A stretch of DNA of 64,000 nucleotides from Defluviitalea raffinosedens (GTDB taxonomy: Bacteria; Bacillota; Clostridia; Lachnospirales; Defluviitaleaceae), in contig NZ_JAFBEP010000002.1 of the NCBI RefSeq assembly GCF_016908775.1, positions 208,272 through 272,271 on the forward strand, given 5' to 3'. The notes beneath the pieces were generated by a model that had not been told where the DNA came from, ran no database searches, and saw only the letters and a program-made list of their open reading frames with translations. This document shows, piece by piece, positions 31,819-41,184 of this stretch. How positions within the stretch are numbered: the stretch's first letter is position 1; the number at the start of each line of letters is the position of its first letter. Made by a program: the position numbers and the translations under genes.

Positions 31819-32961
31819 TCAATCTTTAATCCCCACTGCAAGTATGGATATAATTGCAAGAATCCCTAATAACCCTGTCGTAATAAAACCAGTCATAAGC
31901 CCGAATTTATCCCCTATAACCCCAAGCAAAACCGGCCCCAAGATCATACCCACACCATATATTGCCTGATAAAATCCCATGGTGGTAGTCCTAAGGTTTG
32001 GTTCTACATTTCTTATCACCAGTCCCATTAGCATAGGAAAAGTCATCGCTCTTCCTATGCCGCTGATGATCTGCACCAAGTAAAGCAAATATAAATTAGG
32101 AACAAAGGGAGTAAGAATACATAAAACTGTGTTTAATCCGAACCCAATAAGTAATGTGTTTTTACTTCCAAAATATTTTACAAATACGATCCCTGCCAAC
32201 GCTGAAAATAATATTTGGGGAAGATTAAAAAACGTAGTTAAAAGCCCCAATTCAAACGAATTGGCTCCTAACTTAGAAGCCACGATTGGCGTAAATCCAA
32301 AAATCGTCGCAAAAGTTATAAATTGAGACAATATCCCTAAAAAGCAAATATGTAATATATCTATATTCTTTACAATGATAAGCAGATCAGATACTTTAAA
32401 GGGCTTTCTATCGATGGCATCTTCTTTTGGTATAAAAAAACTTAGAAGAAATCCCATAAGGCCTACAATGGTACTCAGCAAAAATATGTGCCTCACGCCT
32501 AAGTAAAGGGAAAGAATACCTGCCAACAAAACTGCAGTAAATTGTCCGATCATATTTGCTGAGTTAATGATTCCTATAGCCTTAGTGGATTCCGAAGGCT
32601 TATAATACCCAGAAAACATTACCGTAAAATTTACCCAAGTTGCTGCAGCTACCCCCGCCAGAAATCTTCCCCCTAAAAGAGTATAGGGACTTGGTAATAT
32701 AAAAACTATAAGTGCACTAAAAATTGCTGTAAAAAGACCTAATACAACAAATATCTTTCTTTTATTAAATACATCTGATACGATTCCTAAAGGTATTCTT
32801 AAAATAGTCTGACTAAGTCCATAGGCTCCGGTGATCATGCCTATCATTCTATATGAAGCCCCCATATCTTCTGCAAAACTAGACAACTGGGGGACATACG
32901 CATATAATGAAAACCAAAATAAACCTGTTACAATGCAAAAGAGCACCTTTTTATTAGACAT
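31819..32961 (-). CDS. Major facilitator superfamily transporter
   Basis: 380 residues with about 12 hydrophobic helices. The loop 2-3 motif appears as GIVSDVFNKRKIFVVLG and the second half has a similar loop, FVKYFGSKNTLLIGFG. The protein resembles drug or sugar efflux MFS members; substrate unknown. It lies 163 bp after thiE on the same strand; a role in thiamin-related transport is possible but not shown. Starts behind AGGAGAT. Confidence 0.9.
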   Translation of the reverse strand: MSNKKVLFCIVTGLFWFSLYAYVPQLSSFAEDMGASYRMIGMITGAYGLSQTILRIPLGIVSDVFNKRKIFVVLGLFTAIFSALIVFILPSPYTLLGGRFLAGVAAATWVNFTVMFSGYYKPSESTKAIGIINSANMIGQFTAVLLAGILSLYLGVRHIFLLSTIVGLMGFLLSFFIPKEDAIDRKPFKVSDLLIIVKNIDILHICFLGILSQFITFATIFGFTPIVASKLGANSFELGLLTTFFNLPQILFSALAGIVFVKYFGSKNTLLIGFGLNTVLCILTPFVPNLYLLYLVQIISGIGRAMTFPMLMGLVIRNVEPNLRTTTMGFYQAIYGVGMILGPVLLGVIGDKFGLMTGFITTGLLGILAIISILAVGIKD

Positions 32962-33124
32962 AATACATCTCCTAATATAATATTTTGGTAATTTATCTTG
33001 AATGTTTTGATTTATCTCTATTATATAATAAATTACCTTTATCAGGAGAGTAAATCGATAAATTTCGCAATTTTTTTCAAAAGTTTATCTTCTACAGCTA
33101 ATACACAAAATCTTGGAAGATTTA

Positions 33125-33748
33125 TTAAAACCTTTGATTTCTAAGACAGAAAGCAGCTGATTTTATATCCTTTTTCCCTAGAATTGCAGATACGACTGCT
33201 ATTCCATCTATATTAGTATCTTTTAATAAAGATACATTATCTTCATTGATCCCTCCGATGGCAACGACAGGTATGGCTACACTCTGCTTTATTTCTTTTA
33301 GCAAATCTACAGAGACATCTCGTGCGTCTTGTTTCGTGCTGGTGGGAAATACTGCTCCCACCCCTATATAATCTGCTCCATCCTTTTCTGCCTTTTTGGC
33401 TTCCTCAAGAGTAGATGCAGAAACACCTACAATTTTATTTTCACCTATGATTTTCCTTGCAATTACACAGGGTATATCCCTTTGCCCTAAATGAACCCCT
33501 TCGGCATCTACTGCCAGGGCAATATCCAGTCGATCATTGATAATCAGAGGTATATTATATTGGCTGGTTATTCGCTTTATCCTAAGGGCCATATTATAAA
33601 ATTCCAAAGAAGTTATATCTTTTTCTCTAAGCTGAACCAGCGTAACACCTCCTTGTATAGCCTCTTCTACTGCAGATTCTAAGTTTCTTCCTGCTAATAT
33701 ATCCCGGTCTGTGACAAGATAAAGTTTATAATCAACATTATTCTTCAT
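33125..33748 (-). CDS. thiE: Thiamine-phosphate synthase
   Basis: Start taken as ATG at 33746-33748, preceded by GGGGGA; a TTG immediately upstream is possible. ~207 residues, normal length. Motifs: YLVTDRD, GGVTLVQLREKD, IINDRLDIALAVDAEGVHLGQ and DYIGVGAVFPTSTK, VVAIGGIN. It joins HMP-PP with thiazole phosphate to thiamin phosphate. Overlaps the 3' end of thiM; last gene of the thi operon. Confidence 0.96.
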   Translation of the reverse strand: MKNNVDYKLYLVTDRDILAGRNLESAVEEAIQGGVTLVQLREKDITSLEFYNMALRIKRITSQYNIPLIINDRLDIALAVDAEGVHLGQRDIPCVIARKIIGENKIVGVSASTLEEAKKAEKDGADYIGVGAVFPTSTKQDARDVSVDLLKEIKQSVAIPVVAIGGINEDNVSLLKDTNIDGIAVVSAILGKKDIKSAAFCLRNQRF

Positions 33749-34571
33749 CAATTTTCCCCCAATTCAATATTTCTTCCTCCGATAAATGATATATAGCATC
33801 CATGATTTTACTTTTCAGACTTCCACTTCCCTCGTATGGATCCAATCGGTTATAGGCTATTTCGCCTGCTATTCCCATGGTTGCAACCCCTGCAAGAGCC
33901 CCATAAAGATCATTGCTTCCTGCACCCAGATAAGAACCAATAAGAGAAGTGCACATACAGCCTGTACCTGTAATTCTTGACAGCATTTCATGTCCATTCT
34001 TAACTGAGTATAAAGTTTCTCCGTCCGTTATAATATCCGTTTTTCCAGTAATCGCAACAACTGTATGAAAGCTATTGGCAAAATCCCTGGCAAATGATTT
34101 TATACTGGACGAAACATTTTCACCGGTTGAAAAGTTTTCTGAGCTATCAACGCCCTTGGTTTGAGCATTGATGCCATATAAAGCCTTTATCTCCGATAAA
34201 TTGCCCCTTACAACTGCTATTTTTATTTTACTCATAATTTCTTTCGCAATCTTTGTTCTGTAAGGTGTTGCTCCCACCCCAACAGGATCTAATACAACGG
34301 GAATATTAAATTCATTAGCTTTTTTTCCTGCTTCAATCATAGATTCCACCGTTCTGCTGTTTAGCGTTCCTATATTAATGACTAAGGAATCGGACAGTAT
34401 AACCATATCCCTGACTTCATTTATGTCATCTGCCATAACAGGAGAAGCACCAATCGCCAGAGTAATATTGGCACAGTCATTGACTGTCACATAGTTTGTG
34501 ATATGGTGTACTAAGGGTCTTAAATTTCTTACATTCTGTAATGCTCTTGAGATTTTATAATATATCTCCAT
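33738..34571 (-). CDS. thiM: Hydroxyethylthiazole kinase
   Basis: Start taken at ATG 34569-34571 behind AAGGTGG; the longer upstream frame lies inside thiD. 277 residues. Motifs: PLVHHITNYVTVNDCANI, GASPVMADD, VVLDPVGVGAT and ITGTGCMCTSLIGSYL with the catalytic Cys region. It phosphorylates the salvaged thiazole moiety. It overlaps both thiD and thiE by a few codons, typical of translational coupling. Confidence 0.96.
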   Translation of the reverse strand: MEIYYKISRALQNVRNLRPLVHHITNYVTVNDCANITLAIGASPVMADDINEVRDMVILSDSLVINIGTLNSRTVESMIEAGKKANEFNIPVVLDPVGVGATPYRTKIAKEIMSKIKIAVVRGNLSEIKALYGINAQTKGVDSSENFSTGENVSSSIKSFARDFANSFHTVVAITGKTDIITDGETLYSVKNGHEMLSRITGTGCMCTSLIGSYLGAGSNDLYGALAGVATMGIAGEIAYNRLDPYEGSGSLKSKIMDAIYHLSEEEILNWGKIDEE

Positions 34572-35388
34572 CTTCAAGCCCACCTTTTTTGTATAATTCA
34601 TAAAAATGATGGGTAGGTCCAACGCCCTTCCCGATGTCTAAAGCATGTTCTATTGCAATGGTGATATATCTTTTTGCACGATTCACGGCTTCTTTTATAC
34701 TGTATCCCAGAGCTAAATTGGAAGCTATGGCAGAGGATAGGGTACACCCTGTTCCATGAGTATTTTTAGTGTCAATTCGCTCAGAGTAGAATCGTGTAAT
34801 ATCTTTTCCATCATAAAGCACATCCACAGCTTCTCCACTCATATGCCCACCTTTTAAAAGTACATTCTTCGCTCCTAATTTATATAGCTCCTGTGCTGCC
34901 TTTTCCATATCTTCAACAGTTTTGATGGCAATAGGTTTTGATGTTACTGTACGTATTATTTCTTCTGCTTCAGGGACATTGGGTGTAATAACAGACGCTC
35001 TTGGAATAAGTTCTTCGATTAAACTTTTCTTTGCTTCCGGCTTTAATAAAGAATATCCACTCTTTGAAATCATTACAGGATCTAAAACAATATTTACTGG
35101 ATGATATTTTCCTATTTGACTTGCTATAATATGAATCGTCGAAGGTTGCGATACCATTCCAATCTTGACTGCATCCACTTGTATATCTGTAAAAATAGCA
35201 TCTATTTGTGCTTTTATAATGGCCTCATCCAAATCCCGTACGTCAAAAACGCCTTGGGTATTCTGAGCAGTTATGGCTGTGATCACGCTCATACCATATA
35301 CCCCATGGGCGCTAAAAGTTTTTAGATCTGCCTGTATTCCTGCTCCACCAGAACAATCCGAACCTGCTATAGTTAATACTTTTTTCAT
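34555..35388 (-). CDS. thiD: Hydroxymethylpyrimidine/phosphomethylpyrimidine kinase
   Basis: 277 residues of the ribokinase fold. Motifs: [47 protein letters not shown] and [19 protein letters not shown] (anion hole). It phosphorylates HMP twice to HMP-PP. Second gene of the thi operon, 14 bp after thiW. Confidence 0.96.
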   Translation of the reverse strand: MKKVLTIAGSDCSGGAGIQADLKTFSAHGVYGMSVITAITAQNTQGVFDVRDLDEAIIKAQIDAIFTDIQVDAVKIGMVSQPSTIHIIASQIGKYHPVNIVLDPVMISKSGYSLLKPEAKKSLIEELIPRASVITPNVPEAEEIIRTVTSKPIAIKTVEDMEKAAQELYKLGAKNVLLKGGHMSGEAVDVLYDGKDITRFYSERIDTKNTHGTGCTLSSAIASNLALGYSIKEAVNRAKRYITIAIEHALDIGKGVGPTHHFYELYKKGGLEDGDIL

Positions 35389-35401
35389 GATTGCTCTCCC
35401 C

Positions 35402-35896
35402 CTACAATTGTTTTTTGATATCCATCACTTTAGTAAAATCTAACATTTTAATAATGGCATAAGATATTATGCTTCCCCCGGTGGTGCTTATTAAGAATGG
35501 AGAGATATAAAAGAATGCTGTAACATCATTGCCTAATATCAATTTAGCAATAGGATAAGCCAATAACCCTCCAAGGATTCCTGTGCCAAGTATTTCTCCT
35601 GCAACTGCGAAAGCAGGCTTATTGGTCTTCTTGTATAAAATCCCTGCAAGAAATGCGCCTACCATGCTGCCTGGAAAGGCTAAAAGTGTCCCCGTACCTA
35701 AAAGATTTCTTAACAGAGAAATACCAAATGCTACTGCTGCACCATATCCTGGACCAAGAGCCACTGCTGTCAGAACGTTGATAGTATGTTGAACCGGAAA
35801 GCATTTTGATGCACCTATAGGAATATAAATAATATTCCCTGCGATTACCCCTATAGCAATAAATAAAGCAGACAAAGTAATCTTTTTCGTTTTCAT
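35402..35896 (-). CDS. thiW: Thiazole/thiamin precursor transporter ThiW (ECF S component)
   Basis: 164 residues with five or six membrane helices, the size of an ECF substrate-binding S component. Motifs: [23 protein letters not shown] and the [20 protein letters not shown] segment shared by ThiW proteins. It imports the thiazole precursor using the shared energising module, which is not encoded here. It is the first gene after the TPP riboswitch; no thiC or thiG is present, so the operon serves salvage. Confidence 0.92.
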   Translation of the reverse strand: MKTKKITLSALFIAIGVIAGNIIYIPIGASKCFPVQHTINVLTAVALGPGYGAAVAFGISLLRNLLGTGTLLAFPGSMVGAFLAGILYKKTNKPAFAVAGEILGTGILGGLLAYPIAKLILGNDVTAFFYISPFLISTTGGSIISYAIIKMLDFTKVMDIKKQL

Positions 35897-35932
35897 TTTG
35901 ATCCTCCTTATATCTCTATTTATTTCTATACA

Positions 35933-35964
35933 TAAAAAAACACAAGCCGCAGGACTTGTGTTTT
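35933..35964 (-). terminator. Expression-platform terminator of the TPP riboswitch
   Basis: ACACAAG / CTTGTGT with a GC-rich loop extension, followed on the minus strand by seven T, ahead of thiW. Confidence 0.85.
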
Positions 35965-36028
35965 ATGATTTTTGAAGTATGTAAAAATCCAGAAAATGTG
36001 ATTTTACATCATACAATAAAATCAACAA

Positions 36029-36119
36029 CACTTCCTACGCTGGAATTACCCAGATCAGGTTCATAGGGTCAAAGAATTACGGTTCTTACTCTCAGCCGGC
36101 CAAATCCGACTCCCCTGTG
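36029..36119 (-). promoter_or_regulatory. TPP riboswitch (THI element)
   Basis: Minus-strand sequence has the conserved blocks CAGGGGAGTC, GGCTGAGAGTAAGAACCG, GACCCTATGAACCTGATCTGG and TAATTCCAGCGTAGGAAGTG (shortened here). Both the pyrimidine-sensing GCTGAGA and pyrophosphate-sensing ACCTGATCTGG motifs are intact. It should repress thiW-thiD-thiM-thiE when TPP is plentiful. Confidence 0.97.
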
Positions 36120-36147
36120 CAAAGGATTTTTAAGTTGTTTAATGAAA

Positions 36148-36176
36148 TAATAACATAATTCACTAATAAATTGCAA
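36148..36176 (-). promoter_or_regulatory. Sigma-A promoter of the thi operon
   Basis: TTGCAA (36171-36176), 17-bp spacer, TTATTA (36148-36153), ~30 bp ahead of the TPP aptamer. Confidence 0.6.
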
Positions 36177-36323
36177 TACTATTCTGCTTTAATACTGGCT
36201 AATAGCTGTGTCTTAAGTGTTATATAATTAGCTTTTTCATAAAATCCAGAGTTTACAGTAATCATATTTCATCAATACTAATCTTTATCTGATGCTTCGG
36301 TTTGATCCTATATGGTCTGAATA

Positions 36324-37412
36324 TTAAGGTGTACTTTTAGCGTGTGATGCATTTTTCTTAACCATCTCTATGAAACCTTCTGGATTAATGATTTTGCCCC
36401 CCTGAAAATCATATCCACTATCCAATAAATATTTAACAGCTTCCTCCTTGGTTAAATCAGGATCCACTTGAAGTCCTAAGGCGATTGTTCCAACTACATA
36501 TGGTACAGCCCAGCTTAAACCACCATTTGTCCAATAAGCATATTTATTTTTTATGCTTTTATGACCATCTGCAGTTGTCCTTGCACCGGTTGGCACTCCA
36601 AAACTATCGTTCTCAATAAAACCCTTTGCCCATTGTGCTGTTTCGTAATTTCTATAATCATCTTTATCTTTATAAGGCTTGATCAATAAAGGAAGGTAAT
36701 TAAATGTAGTCACATTTATGACCATAATATTATTTTTTTCTGCTTCTATAATTGCTTTTTTATAATCGTCAATATAGTTTTCTCTTTCATCCGGTGAATC
36801 TGAAAATCCTACTACTTTTATTTTCTGGTCTTCAGGTAAAGATTTATTTATTTCTATGAGTTTATATAAGGCTTCTGCATGGGTTCTTTGGTCTTCCAGC
36901 CATGCAGGATGCCCCAAAAAATACACATTCGCCTCAGGAGCTACCCCTATTTCAGCTCCAGCTAATAAACTAAGTACTGCCGGGCCATGCATTGAGGTAT
37001 CCATACCATTTTCTTCCGACCTAATCTTGTAATACTTAAGATTTACATTAGAATATGCTTCATGGCCTTCAAGAAGAGGTTGGTCTATATATGCGATGTT
37101 TACATTTTTCCCTGTATAACCTAACTTGTGTAATTTTTTTATGTTTAACCCCGGATCTTTTCCATATTCAATCACTTTTAAAGGATCAAAATCATCCGGC
37201 ATACGATTTTTACCCGGCCACTTTGTTAAGTTATCAAATTCCAGGGTATATAATAATTCTTCTTGTCCTCTTAAATCTAAATAGGATAAATTCTTTCCAC
37301 GAACGTCCATATAAGCTTCTAGTTCTGTGTATATGAAAAATCTATATAGTAATAAAATGATTATCATTATAATGAGAATAAAACTCCACCTTATATTTTT
37401 TCCTTTTATCAT
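36324..37412 (-). CDS. Membrane-anchored subtilase-like (S8) protein
   Basis: 362 residues. An N-terminal helix (FILIIMIIILLLYRFF) anchors it, with the rest predicted outside. The Asp/His/Ser triad pattern of S8 peptidases is recognisable though divergent: Asp110 in NIAYIDQPL, His142 in TSMHGPAVLSLLAG and Ser300 in GGLSWAVPYVVG; an oxyanion Asn may be N233 in MVINVTT. The usual HGTHVAG and GTSMAxPHVAG words are degenerate. No propeptide or cleavage site is evident. Role unknown; it may be a specialised protease in sporulation or cell envelope. It has its own promoter and is not in an operon. Confidence 0.8.
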   Translation of the reverse strand: MIKGKNIRWSFILIIMIIILLLYRFFIYTELEAYMDVRGKNLSYLDLRGQEELLYTLEFDNLTKWPGKNRMPDDFDPLKVIEYGKDPGLNIKKLHKLGYTGKNVNIAYIDQPLLEGHEAYSNVNLKYYKIRSEENGMDTSMHGPAVLSLLAGAEIGVAPEANVYFLGHPAWLEDQRTHAEALYKLIEINKSLPEDQKIKVVGFSDSPDERENYIDDYKKAIIEAEKNNIMVINVTTFNYLPLLIKPYKDKDDYRNYETAQWAKGFIENDSFGVPTGARTTADGHKSIKNKYAYWTNGGLSWAVPYVVGTIALGLQVDPDLTKEEAVKYLLDSGYDFQGGKIINPEGFIEMVKKNASHAKSTP

Positions 37413-37546
37413 TTAGTTTACTCCCCTTATTTATTAATATCTTTATCATTCTAAATTTAAACTACAATAGGATGGTTATTTTATAATACATCGCACTCCC
37501 TATGAAAGCTAAGTTTTTAACGCGACAAACTTTTCCAATGTTTGAA

Positions 37547-37575
37547 ATTGTATCATATTTGTAATATATATTCAA
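37547..37575 (-). promoter_or_regulatory. Sigma-A promoter of the subtilase-like gene
   Basis: TTGAAT (37570-37575), 17-bp spacer, TACAAT (37547-37552). A perfect palindrome TTACAATATTGTAA lies at 37587-37600 just upstream of the -35 and could be an operator. The rest of 37413-37825 has no gene. Confidence 0.7.
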
Positions 37576-37824
37576 CAAATCTAATATTACAATATTGTAA
37601 GTTTTCCTACTTTTTATTTTTTGAACAAATTTTAGATATTCTTTCAGAATTAAAAAATGGCAGATATTTACAAGGGGCCTTGCAATAAATATATAAGCAC
37701 AAAATTGATATTTGGTTTTATCAGGGTTGAGTTTGTTTCAATTGATCTGTAATAGAATTATGACGAATAGATTTTATTAAAAAATTAATAGGTATAATGT
37801 GGATAAAGACAGGACATCAAGAAT

Positions 37825-37859
37825 CAAAAAAGGCTTCTAGCCAAATTGCTAGAAGCCTT
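37825..37859 (-). terminator. Terminator of tRNA-Thr
   Basis: AAGGCTTCTAGC / GCTAGAAGCCTT stem of 12 bp, 6-nt loop, followed by five T on the minus strand. Confidence 0.85.
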
Positions 37860-37870
37860 GATTTCACTAA

Positions 37871-37943
37871 AGCTGCTAACGGGACTTGAACCCGTGACCT
37901 CCGCCTTACCAAGGCGACGCTCTACCGACTGAGCCATAGCAGC
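37871..37943 (-). tRNA. tRNA-Thr (GGU)
   Basis: Acceptor GCTGCTA pairs with TAGCAGC. Anticodon arm TCGCC-TTGGTAA-GGCGG puts GGT at 34-36. D-loop GGCTCAGTCGGTAGAGC and T-arm GGTTCAAGTCCCG are intact. CCA is not encoded. Confidence 0.96.
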
Positions 37944-38130
37944 ATATTTATTAATTTGTCGCTCAACGCTTACATATGTTATCATGTTTTGACCTTTTCG
38001 TCAAGTGTTTTTTATAACTTTTTTATCTTATTATTCACTGAATAAGCATTTTGCTCTGTATTCTTTAGATAATTTAGTACAATTTGCTTTTTAGTAAAAA
38101 GAGAAAATACTATAAAATGAGACAAAATAA

Positions 38131-38165
38131 AAATTAAGGCTTTTAGTAAAATTACTAGAAGCCTT
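38131..38165 (-). terminator. Terminator of the lipoprotein gene
   Basis: AAGGCTTTTAGT / ACTAGAAGCCTT stem with a 6-nt loop and T-rich sequence both ways. It closely resembles the tRNA-Thr terminator 300 bp away (same loop AAATT). Confidence 0.8.
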
Positions 38166-38201
38166 TTTCTATTCCTGATAATTTAACCTTGCTGGGAGAA
38201 A

Positions 38202-38804
38202 TCACTCAGTAATGAGTGAGCTATTCATAGAATCGGCCATCTCACTAAATGCTGATACCAGGTTGCCTGTAAGCACATCTGCTAATTTTAAATTTTCTTT
38301 ATCCGTATCAATGATCCATTTTCCATCTTTTTTTACACAATCTACCGTTAATTCTGTAGAGTATTCTTCAGTAGGTGTACTATCTAAAGCAGCAGTAATT
38401 TCACTTAAAAGCATTTCTTGAATTTCTTCATCACTTGGAGATTCTCCACTAAATGCAACTTCCATTACTTTTCCAACATAATTCGCAAATGCCTTAGCTA
38501 AAACAGGCTTCATATCGCCATATGTACATGATACATTTACAACGGCTCTATCATTCTCAATAGTTGTTTCACCTATTGTATAAGTCAATGTTTCATTGCT
38601 TTTCTTAATTAACTGCACAAAAGCATCTTGATCTGTTATTTCACTTGCATCCGAATCCAGTATTGCTCCAAGCTTTTCTAGATCAGTATTTTTCATGGCA
38701 TCAAATAACTCAGAAACCGCCTGTTCGGGTTTATTTTGCGAGCATCCAATTAAGCTTAATATGAATACCCCCATTACGATTATTGCTAAAACTCTCTTTT
38801 TCAT
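38202..38804 (-). CDS. Secreted lipoprotein, DUF4878-like
   Basis: Start taken at ATG 38802-38804, after TAGGAGGGAG. ~200 residues. The signal peptide ends in a lipobox (FILSLIGCSQ) giving a lipid-anchored Cys. The mature protein is acidic, with QAVSELFDAMKNTDLEKLG and the tail WIIDTDKENLKLADVL; the KKDGKWIID ending is typical of NTF2-like DUF4878 or DUF5105 lipoproteins. Function is not known. It stands alone. Confidence 0.82.
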   Translation of the reverse strand: MKKRVLAIIVMGVFILSLIGCSQNKPEQAVSELFDAMKNTDLEKLGAILDSDASEITDQDAFVQLIKKSNETLTYTIGETTIENDRAVVNVSCTYGDMKPVLAKAFANYVGKVMEVAFSGESPSDEEIQEMLLSEITAALDSTPTEEYSTELTVDCVKKDGKWIIDTDKENLKLADVLTGNLVSAFSEMADSMNSSLITE

Positions 38805-39022
38805 TAATCTCCCTCCTAAATTAATCATATTCTTCACAATTATACACTTATTGTTAAAATTATGCAATGAATAAAAAATTATTATTTTTAAGAAAAATTA
38901 TACAATATCACAACTTATTAATGATATGGTCTCTCAGATTTTGGTGAGATTACATAACTACCTTCACCATTCAAATTGACTTAAGCAACTTTTTCCCTAA
39001 ATTCAAGACTATATTTTTCTAT

Positions 39023-39073
39023 AAAAAAACTGACTCCCAATCATAATTTTTAGTTTAGCTTTTGGGAGTCAGT
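39023..39073 (-). terminator. Terminator of the envelope operon
   Basis: ACTGACTCCCAA / TTTGGGAGTCAGT stem with a 20-nt loop, T tract on the minus strand. Confidence 0.8.
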
Positions 39074-39104
39074 GTTCAATCCATTCTTTATTATTTATTA
39101 AAAT

Positions 39105-40430
39105 CTATTTTTTAAGCTGACTTAATGCTTCAAGGTATTCAAATCTCTTCAGTGTATTCTTGCTGATGACTGGGTCAATGCCAAGCTGTTCGTTAAAGAA
39201 TCGTCTAATATCTTCTTTTGTTGCAACAGTATCCAGTCGGTCCATCAAGTCCAATCTGTTATAATGCTTGCATCCTATATAATAAGGGTGTTTTAAATAC
39301 ATGGATTTATCTTTTTTAGAATTACAGATTTTTGCCAAATCTTCTTTGTAATCCTGTTTGGTCAGGGTCATCATAATCATTTCCCCGATGGTAAGTTCTT
39401 TATCGGGCTTAAATTCATTGGTCTTATAACCCAAAATAAATCCTTGCTGATCCAGGTCTCTTGCAATCTCAAAGTTCTTTGACACATCATGGAAATCTTC
39501 AAAAGGATATAGCTTCTTAAGTTCTCTCACTGAAATCACTTTATATCCATGTTGAGATAAGATCTCCAGCTGCTCCTTAAGCGCAGTAGCAACCGGCGTC
39601 ATCAAAGACATATTGTACCCGTCTTTTTGGAATATGATTTGGCCATTTAATGAATTTGGATTGTTCTTTAATGCATTTTTAATCGGGTCAACCATTTTTC
39701 TGACATCTTCTTTATAGTCTCCCACTGTAGGCATCCAGCCACCTCCATCAAAACTTGCAGCCAAATAATCGTATCCCATCAATGCATATGCCTCATATGA
39801 AGTAAAACCGTCTGGAATCTTGTCAATATAATGTGGAGGTCTGGACATGATGATTTCATAATTAAATTCATTTTTAAGCAGGTTGTGTAATTTCGTCAAG
39901 TCTTCTACGACTTCTTGAATATTAGAAAAATGTTCACGGCTGCCATACACAATATTGTTTCTGCCAAATAAAACATGTCTATAACCGTGATTTGAAATCT
40001 CGTGGCCATTCTCTATAAGTGCTCGTACTAAATCTCCTTGATTTTTAGCCCCTGCATATTGATCTTTGCCATATTGAGGATAATGGTCATGTTTTACGCC
40101 ACTCCAGGTTGGTTTATGAAGCTCTCCTGGTTTATCAGGATAATTATATTCCGTTGTACCGATGACATTGAATGTCCCATGAGCTCCATACTCTCCCATA
40201 ATATCAATGAGCACTCTGGTCAGTCCCCAATCCTGATATTTAGAATCTGTTACAGGGTTGATGGGCATATTCATGGGACCGTCATCAAAAGTCATAGATA
40301 CTATCTTTTCTCCTGCAGGTACTGAAAATCTTTCCAGGCGTCTGACAGGGGACAAATATCTTCCTGCATTTTCTCTTCGTCTTTGTTTAATTTTCTTATT
40401 AATTTTCCTTGCCAATGCATATAGTTTCAT
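39105..40430 (-). CDS. Polysaccharide deacetylase (NodB) family protein
   Basis: 441 residues. The catalytic domain has VSMTFDDGPMNMPINP (motif 1, ~res 44-60), GHEISNHGYRHVLFG (motif 2 with metal-binding His pair) and MSRPPHYIDKIP (motif 3). A C-terminal ~130 residues (FELTIGEMIMMTL region, RFEYLEALSQ) is not part of the domain and unrecognised. No signal peptide is visible, which is odd for an envelope deacetylase. Its start overlaps the PHP gene by 32 bp, so it is translationally coupled to it. Confidence 0.85.
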   Translation of the reverse strand: MKLYALARKINKKIKQRRRENAGRYLSPVRRLERFSVPAGEKIVSMTFDDGPMNMPINPVTDSKYQDWGLTRVLIDIMGEYGAHGTFNVIGTTEYNYPDKPGELHKPTWSGVKHDHYPQYGKDQYAGAKNQGDLVRALIENGHEISNHGYRHVLFGRNNIVYGSREHFSNIQEVVEDLTKLHNLLKNEFNYEIIMSRPPHYIDKIPDGFTSYEAYALMGYDYLAASFDGGGWMPTVGDYKEDVRKMVDPIKNALKNNPNSLNGQIIFQKDGYNMSLMTPVATALKEQLEILSQHGYKVISVRELKKLYPFEDFHDVSKNFEIARDLDQQGFILGYKTNEFKPDKELTIGEMIMMTLTKQDYKEDLAKICNSKKDKSMYLKHPYYIGCKHYNRLDLMDRLDTVATKEDIRRFFNEQLGIDPVISKNTLKRFEYLEALSQLKK

Positions 40431-41184
40431 ACTCTTTACACCTCGTTATCTTATTGTAAACTATTTCAATTATTCCAAACAGCATTCTGACACCATTTTT
40501 CAGCATGGATTTTGGCTTAAATCCTTTCATATTATGAAATTTAGCTTTTGCTATATTATAGTTAACAGAATTTTTATAGTAGATCACACTTTTATTTTGT
40601 AAAACTTCTTTAAACGCCTTTGGTTCTACAGTAAAATCCTCTGTAGCTGTGTAGCAGTGACTGAGTTCTTTCAAAGAATGGGCATCCGGCCCTCCCAAAT
40701 AAATGAAACCCTTTCTGTTTAATAAGGTTTTAACAAACCGATCAGACTTGGTTTTATAGAAAAAAGAATCCAAACGGGCATTATATCTTTCTATGCCATC
40801 TAGATAATCTAAAACTTCCATATGGTCTTTTAATTTACCATTGTAAGGGTGGGCCATCACAAGAATGCCATTTTGCTTTCTCACATTTTCTATAAGTTTG
40901 TAAAAATCAAATCGCTTCCCATCCAGTTTGGGCGTTTCTTTTTCTATGGATTCATCAATAAAATAAGCCAATATATGTCCATATTGTGTGGAAAATTCAG
41001 CTCCAGGAATAATAGAAATCTGTTCATCGCTATACTGCAGAGCTTCCATGCTTCCCCTGGCCGTATTATGGTCAGTAATCGAAATAGCATCATAGCCTAA
41101 AGTTTTGGCAGTTTGAATGATCTCTTTTACTGGGACATCTGAATCATGGGAGTATTCCGAGTGAATATGCAGACACATTTTCAT
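40399..41184 (-). CDS. PHP-domain phosphoesterase
   Basis: 261 residues. PHP motifs: LHIHSEYSHDSDVP (HxH), AISITDHNTARGSM (metal-binding DH), IPGAEFSTQYGHILAYF, VMAHPYNGKL and GGPDAHSLKEL. Such enzymes hydrolyse phosphates using a multi-metal site. Its substrate is unknown; the neighbours suggest a link with envelope sugar or amino-acid conjugation. Overlaps the ATP-grasp gene by one base. Confidence 0.88.
   Translation of the reverse strand: MKMCLHIHSEYSHDSDVPVKEIIQTAKTLGYDAISITDHNTARGSMEALQYSDEQISIIPGAEFSTQYGHILAYFIDESIEKETPKLDGKRFDFYKLIENVRKQNGILVMAHPYNGKLKDHMEVLDYLDGIERYNARLDSFFYKTKSDRFVKTLLNRKGFIYLGGPDAHSLKELSHCYTATEDFTVEPKAFKEVLQNKSVIYYKNSVNYNIAKAKFHNMKGFKPKSMLKNGVRMLFGIIEIVYNKITRCKEYETICIGKEN

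Noticed and set aside
40399..40430. Overlap of the deacetylase and PHP genes as an annotation error
   Set aside because: Both frames encode clear family motifs; the overlap fits translational coupling, although the exact deacetylase start could be slightly further in.
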